From positions 1 through 6,134 of the forward strand of contig JAPOOH010000091.1 of the NCBI GenBank assembly GCA_026713505.1: DNA of 6,134 nt, read 5' to 3'. The stretch comes from Chloroflexota bacterium. GTDB lineage: Bacteria > Chloroflexota > Dehalococcoidia > Lucifugimonadales > Australimonadaceae. The notes beneath the pieces were generated by a model. That model did not search any database. It had not been told where the DNA came from and saw only the letters and a list, made by a program, of their open reading frames with translations. Of this stretch, positions 4,811 to 6,134 are shown piece after piece. The position numbers were made by a program, and so were the translations under genes. Numbering within the stretch: the first letter of the stretch is position 1; each line of letters starts with the position of its first letter.

Positions 4811-4927
4811 CGATGAAAGCGCGTCGTCCACGCCTGCGCGGGGAGCCGCGGGAGTGGACGCGGGGAGACAGCGTGAGTCAGGAGTCCCCGAGATCTGTTA
4901 CGGCCCTGCGTCCGCGGGGCCTGTCCA

Positions 4928-4959
4928 GGTCTTGCCGAAGGGTTCAGCGTGACAAGACC
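4928..4959. repeat. Inverted repeat GGTCTTG...CAAGACC
   Basis: GGTCTTG (4928-4934) and CAAGACC (4953-4959) are perfect seven-base inverted arms around an 18-base centre that itself contains GAA-GGG-TTC. The pattern resembles common genome repeats with a CTTG-CGAAGG core. It is distinct from the other repeats in the window. Confidence 0.4.
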
Positions 4960-4984
4960 CGCACGTCCCCAGGGCTGCGAGAGG

Positions 4985-5038
4985 CCCTCACCCTCACCCT
5001 CTCTCTCAGGAGAGGGGACCGATCGGGTCCTGCAAGGG
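4985..5038. repeat. CCCTCA repeat with hairpins and CCTGCAAGGG
   Basis: CCCTCA occurs twice in tandem (4985-4996) and runs into CCCTCTC (4997-5003), which pairs with GAGAGGG (5010-5016). A second small stem, GGACC (5016-5020) with GGTCC (5026-5030), overlaps it by one base, so the two compete at that position. CCTGCAAGGG follows at 5029-5038. The hairpin lies 54 bases past the orn stop codon on the minus strand and could help end that transcript, though no T-tract is seen. Confidence 0.45.
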
Positions 5039-5069
5039 CGTTCCGCTTAGTGGAATACGGAGCCGCTGC

Positions 5070-5609
5070 CTACGGCACGAAGATGTGCTCGCGGTAGTAG
5101 CGCAGCTCCTCGATGCTCTCGCGGATGTCGTCCAGGGCGAGGTGGGCGCGGCGCTTCCGGTGGGCTGGCAGGCGGGGGTACCAGCGCTTCACGAGTTCCT
5201 TGATGGTGCTCACGTCCACGATGCGATAGTTGAGGTACGCCTCCAGCGCGGGCATCTCCGCCCGCAGGAAGAGCCTGTCCTGATGCACCGAGTTGCCGCA
5301 GAGCGGCGCCCTCTTCTCGTCCACCCACTCGCGAACGAAGTCCAGCGTGAGTTGCTCCGCCTCCTCCACGCCGATGGGCGACGTCTGGACGCGCTCCAAC
5401 AGCCCGGACTCCGTGTGGGTGCGGAGGCTCCAGTCGTCGATGCGCGCCATCTCATCGTTGCTGCGCGCGACGGCGATGACCGGCCCCTCGGCCAGCACTT
5501 CCAGGTACGCGTCCGTGATGAGCGTCGCTATCTCCAGCGTCACGTGCCGGTCCGGGTCCAGCCCGGTCATCTCCATATCTATCCAGACGAGCCTGCCGGA
5601 ATCAGCCAT
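5070..5609 (-). CDS. orn: Oligoribonuclease
   Basis: Oligoribonuclease is a 3'-to-5' exonuclease that degrades the di- to pentaribonucleotides left by other RNases, including pGpG from cyclic-di-GMP breakdown. The 179-residue length matches E. coli Orn (181). All DEDDh catalytic residues are present: Asp11 and Glu13 in VWIDMEMTGLD (8-18), Asp111 in GNSVHQDRLFL (105-115), and His156 with Asp161 in RAHLALDDI (154-162). The C-terminal YYREHIF is also typical. A start at 5690 would add 27 residues without family support; ATG 5609 begins exactly at the conserved MADSGRLVWID. The start overlaps the end of the upstream pseudouridine synthase gene by eight bases, so the two are probably co-transcribed and translationally coupled, compensating for a weak ribosome site (AAAGG). 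Identification is very secure. Confidence 0.96.
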   Translation of the reverse strand: MADSGRLVWIDMEMTGLDPDRHVTLEIATLITDAYLEVLAEGPVIAVARSNDEMARIDDWSLRTHTESGLLERVQTSPIGVEEAEQLTLDFVREWVDEKRAPLCGNSVHQDRLFLRAEMPALEAYLNYRIVDVSTIKELVKRWYPRLPAHRKRRAHLALDDIRESIEELRYYREHIFVP

Positions 5610-6134
5610 GAGACGCCTTTCGCGCTTCCCGCGCAGAGAGTTCGCGCACGCTGCCGGTGGGCAGTCTGCCGAGTCGCAGCCCGCCGACACGCACGCGCGA
5701 CAGGCGCAGCACGCGCCGTCCGACCGCTCGCATCATCAGCCGCACCTCTCGCTTCTTGCCCTCCGCCAACTCCACGCTGTAACGCGGTTCGACGTTTGCG
5801 GCGAACGGGGGAGGGCGAAGCGCCGCCTGGATGCCTCCCGCCGAAGCGGGAGAGGACCGGCGCGAGGGCGCCCGGCGCGAAGCAGGTCGCCTGCCGGTCG
5901 GTTTGCCCTGAGGCCTCCCGCCCGCGGGCCTCTCGGTCTGGGGGGTCCCGAACGGCGAGACCGACAGCGCCCGCGCGAGGCCGCCTTCGATCTCGACGCC
6001 GCTCAGCAGTCGTGCCTGGTCGCGCGGCGAGATCGGCCGGTCCAGCAGGACGTCGTACTCCTTCACGACGCCGTAGCGCGGGTGCGTGACGCGCGCCACG
6101 AATGCGCCGTGGCTGGCGAGGAGGAGAAGGCGGG
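5602..6134 (-). CDS. RsuA/RluB-family pseudouridine synthase, 5' part cut by window edge
   Basis: This is the C-terminal part of a pseudouridine synthase that modifies ribosomal RNA. The frame is open to the right edge. The first visible residues, LLLLASHGAFVARVTHPRYGVVKEYDVLL given in parts (LLLLASHGAF, then THPRYGVVKEYDV), match the RsuA/RluB stretch after the catalytic GRLD motif, which lies outside the window. A GTG at 6099 is internal and not the start. The end of the domain is clear: ELAEGKKREVRLMMRAVG, then VLRLSRVRVGGLRLGRLPTG and the terminal REL. Between the two conserved parts (about 5791-5955) sits an Arg/Pro/Ser-rich low-complexity insertion of roughly 40-50 residues beyond the usual short linker. 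It contains a copy of the palindromic repeat found at 4598-4627. The frame stays open, so the gene may still be functional. The final TGA overlaps the orn start. Confidence 0.87.
   Translation of the reverse strand, partial: RLLLLASHGAFVARVTHPRYGVVKEYDVLLDRPISPRDQARLLSGVEIEGGLARALSVSPFGTPQTERPAGGRPQGKPTGRRPASRRAPSRRSSPASAGGIQAALRPPPFAANVEPRYSVELAEGKKREVRLMMRAVGRRVLRLSRVRVGGLRLGRLPTGSVRELSAREARKASHG
5827..5860. repeat. Palindromic repeat copy inside the pseudouridine synthase frame
   Basis: CTCCCGC (5835-5841), loop CGAA, GCGGGAG (5846-5852) is a perfect seven-pair stem. With its flanks it matches the intergenic repeat at 4598-4627 read on the other strand: the blocks CTGGAT, TCCCGCC, GCGGGA and GACCGG (25 bases) are identical and in order, differing by three extra bases before the stem, one after it, and the loop. 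On the minus strand it encodes RSSPASAGGIQ, within the low-complexity insertion of the gene. Confidence 0.65.

Larger units (their letters stand above)
4547..5069. other. Long intergenic region with several repeats and no credible gene
   Basis: These 523 bases lie between the convergent CoxG-like and orn genes. Open frames up to 156 codons cross them, but they run through palindromes, begin with unconvincing start contexts and show no domain pattern, so I call none of them a gene. The stretch holds hairpins at 4562-4578 and 4699-4725, the palindromic repeat at 4598-4627, 10-base tandem units at 4781-4810, an inverted repeat at 4928-4959 and the CCCTCA-type repeat at 4985-5038. No tRNA or riboswitch was recognised. 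Confidence 0.6.

Noticed and set aside
4733..4891. TCGGGGAC (4733-4740) and GTCCCCGA (4884-4891) as ends of a mobile element
   Set aside because: Eight-base arms in G+C-rich DNA are expected by chance; there is no target duplication and no coding remnant between them.
4941..4952. GGTTCAGCGTGA as a possible tRNA T-arm
   Set aside because: No acceptor, anticodon or D-arm pairing could be found around it; it lies inside the GGTCTTG/CAAGACC inverted repeat.
3765..5069. CRISPR array
   Set aside because: The repeats are short, of different types, irregularly spaced and partly inverted; there is no regular repeat-spacer order.
4627..5097. A 156-codon open frame in the long intergenic region
   Set aside because: It passes through several repeats and into the 3' end of orn on the other strand, with no domain features and no good start context.
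5085..6089. A 334-codon open frame on the plus strand
   Set aside because: It is antisense to orn and the pseudouridine synthase, both of which have clear catalytic or family motifs; its composition is typical of shadow frames.

Overview
The window is about two-thirds G+C and looks like an ordinary chromosomal stretch of a free-living bacterium, with short gaps between genes and genes on both strands. The organism cannot be named from sequence alone. The secreted sugar-dehydrogenase-like protein with a long Pro/Thr-rich linker and C-terminal membrane anchor, the dense small intergenic repeats and the high G+C would fit a Chloroflexota (Dehalococcoidia/SAR202-like) genome. That assignment is inference, at about even odds.

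Layout, left to right. (1) 3-459, plus strand: a HicA-like toxin cut by the left window edge, followed one base later by a short HicB-like antitoxin. (2) 540-2148: a divergent pair of enzyme genes. On the minus strand is an isocitrate lyase/PEP mutase superfamily lyase; on the plus strand is an isochorismatase-fold protein whose usual nucleophilic cysteine position is glycine. They share a 100-base control region with a perfect 14-bp palindrome beside a candidate promoter. (3) 2199-3764, minus strand: an exported, membrane-anchored PQQ-type glucose/sorbosone dehydrogenase family protein. (4) 3765-4099: a repeat-bearing divergent spacer, then a CoxG-like SRPBCC protein (4100-4546). (5) 4547-5069: 523 bases with no credible gene, holding several palindromic and direct repeats. 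(6) 5070-6134, minus strand: an RsuA/RluB-type pseudouridine synthase (cut by the right edge) overlapping oligoribonuclease (orn) by 8 bases.

The genes do not form one pathway. Three local units are visible: the HicAB toxin-antitoxin module; the divergent lyase/isochorismatase-fold pair, which may act on one small carboxylate and share regulation (inference); and the RNA-metabolism pair of pseudouridine synthase and oligoribonuclease, whose overlap suggests translational coupling. The dehydrogenase and the CoxG-like gene stand alone.

No clear new multi-gene system is present. The most unusual signal is a small palindromic repeat that occurs once between genes (4598-4627) and again, in inverted orientation, inside the open reading frame of the pseudouridine synthase (5827-5860), where it contributes about 11 residues to a low-complexity insertion. 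This resembles the in-frame palindromic elements known from Rickettsia. The Gly-for-Cys isochorismatase-fold protein and its palindrome-bearing divergent promoter region come second.
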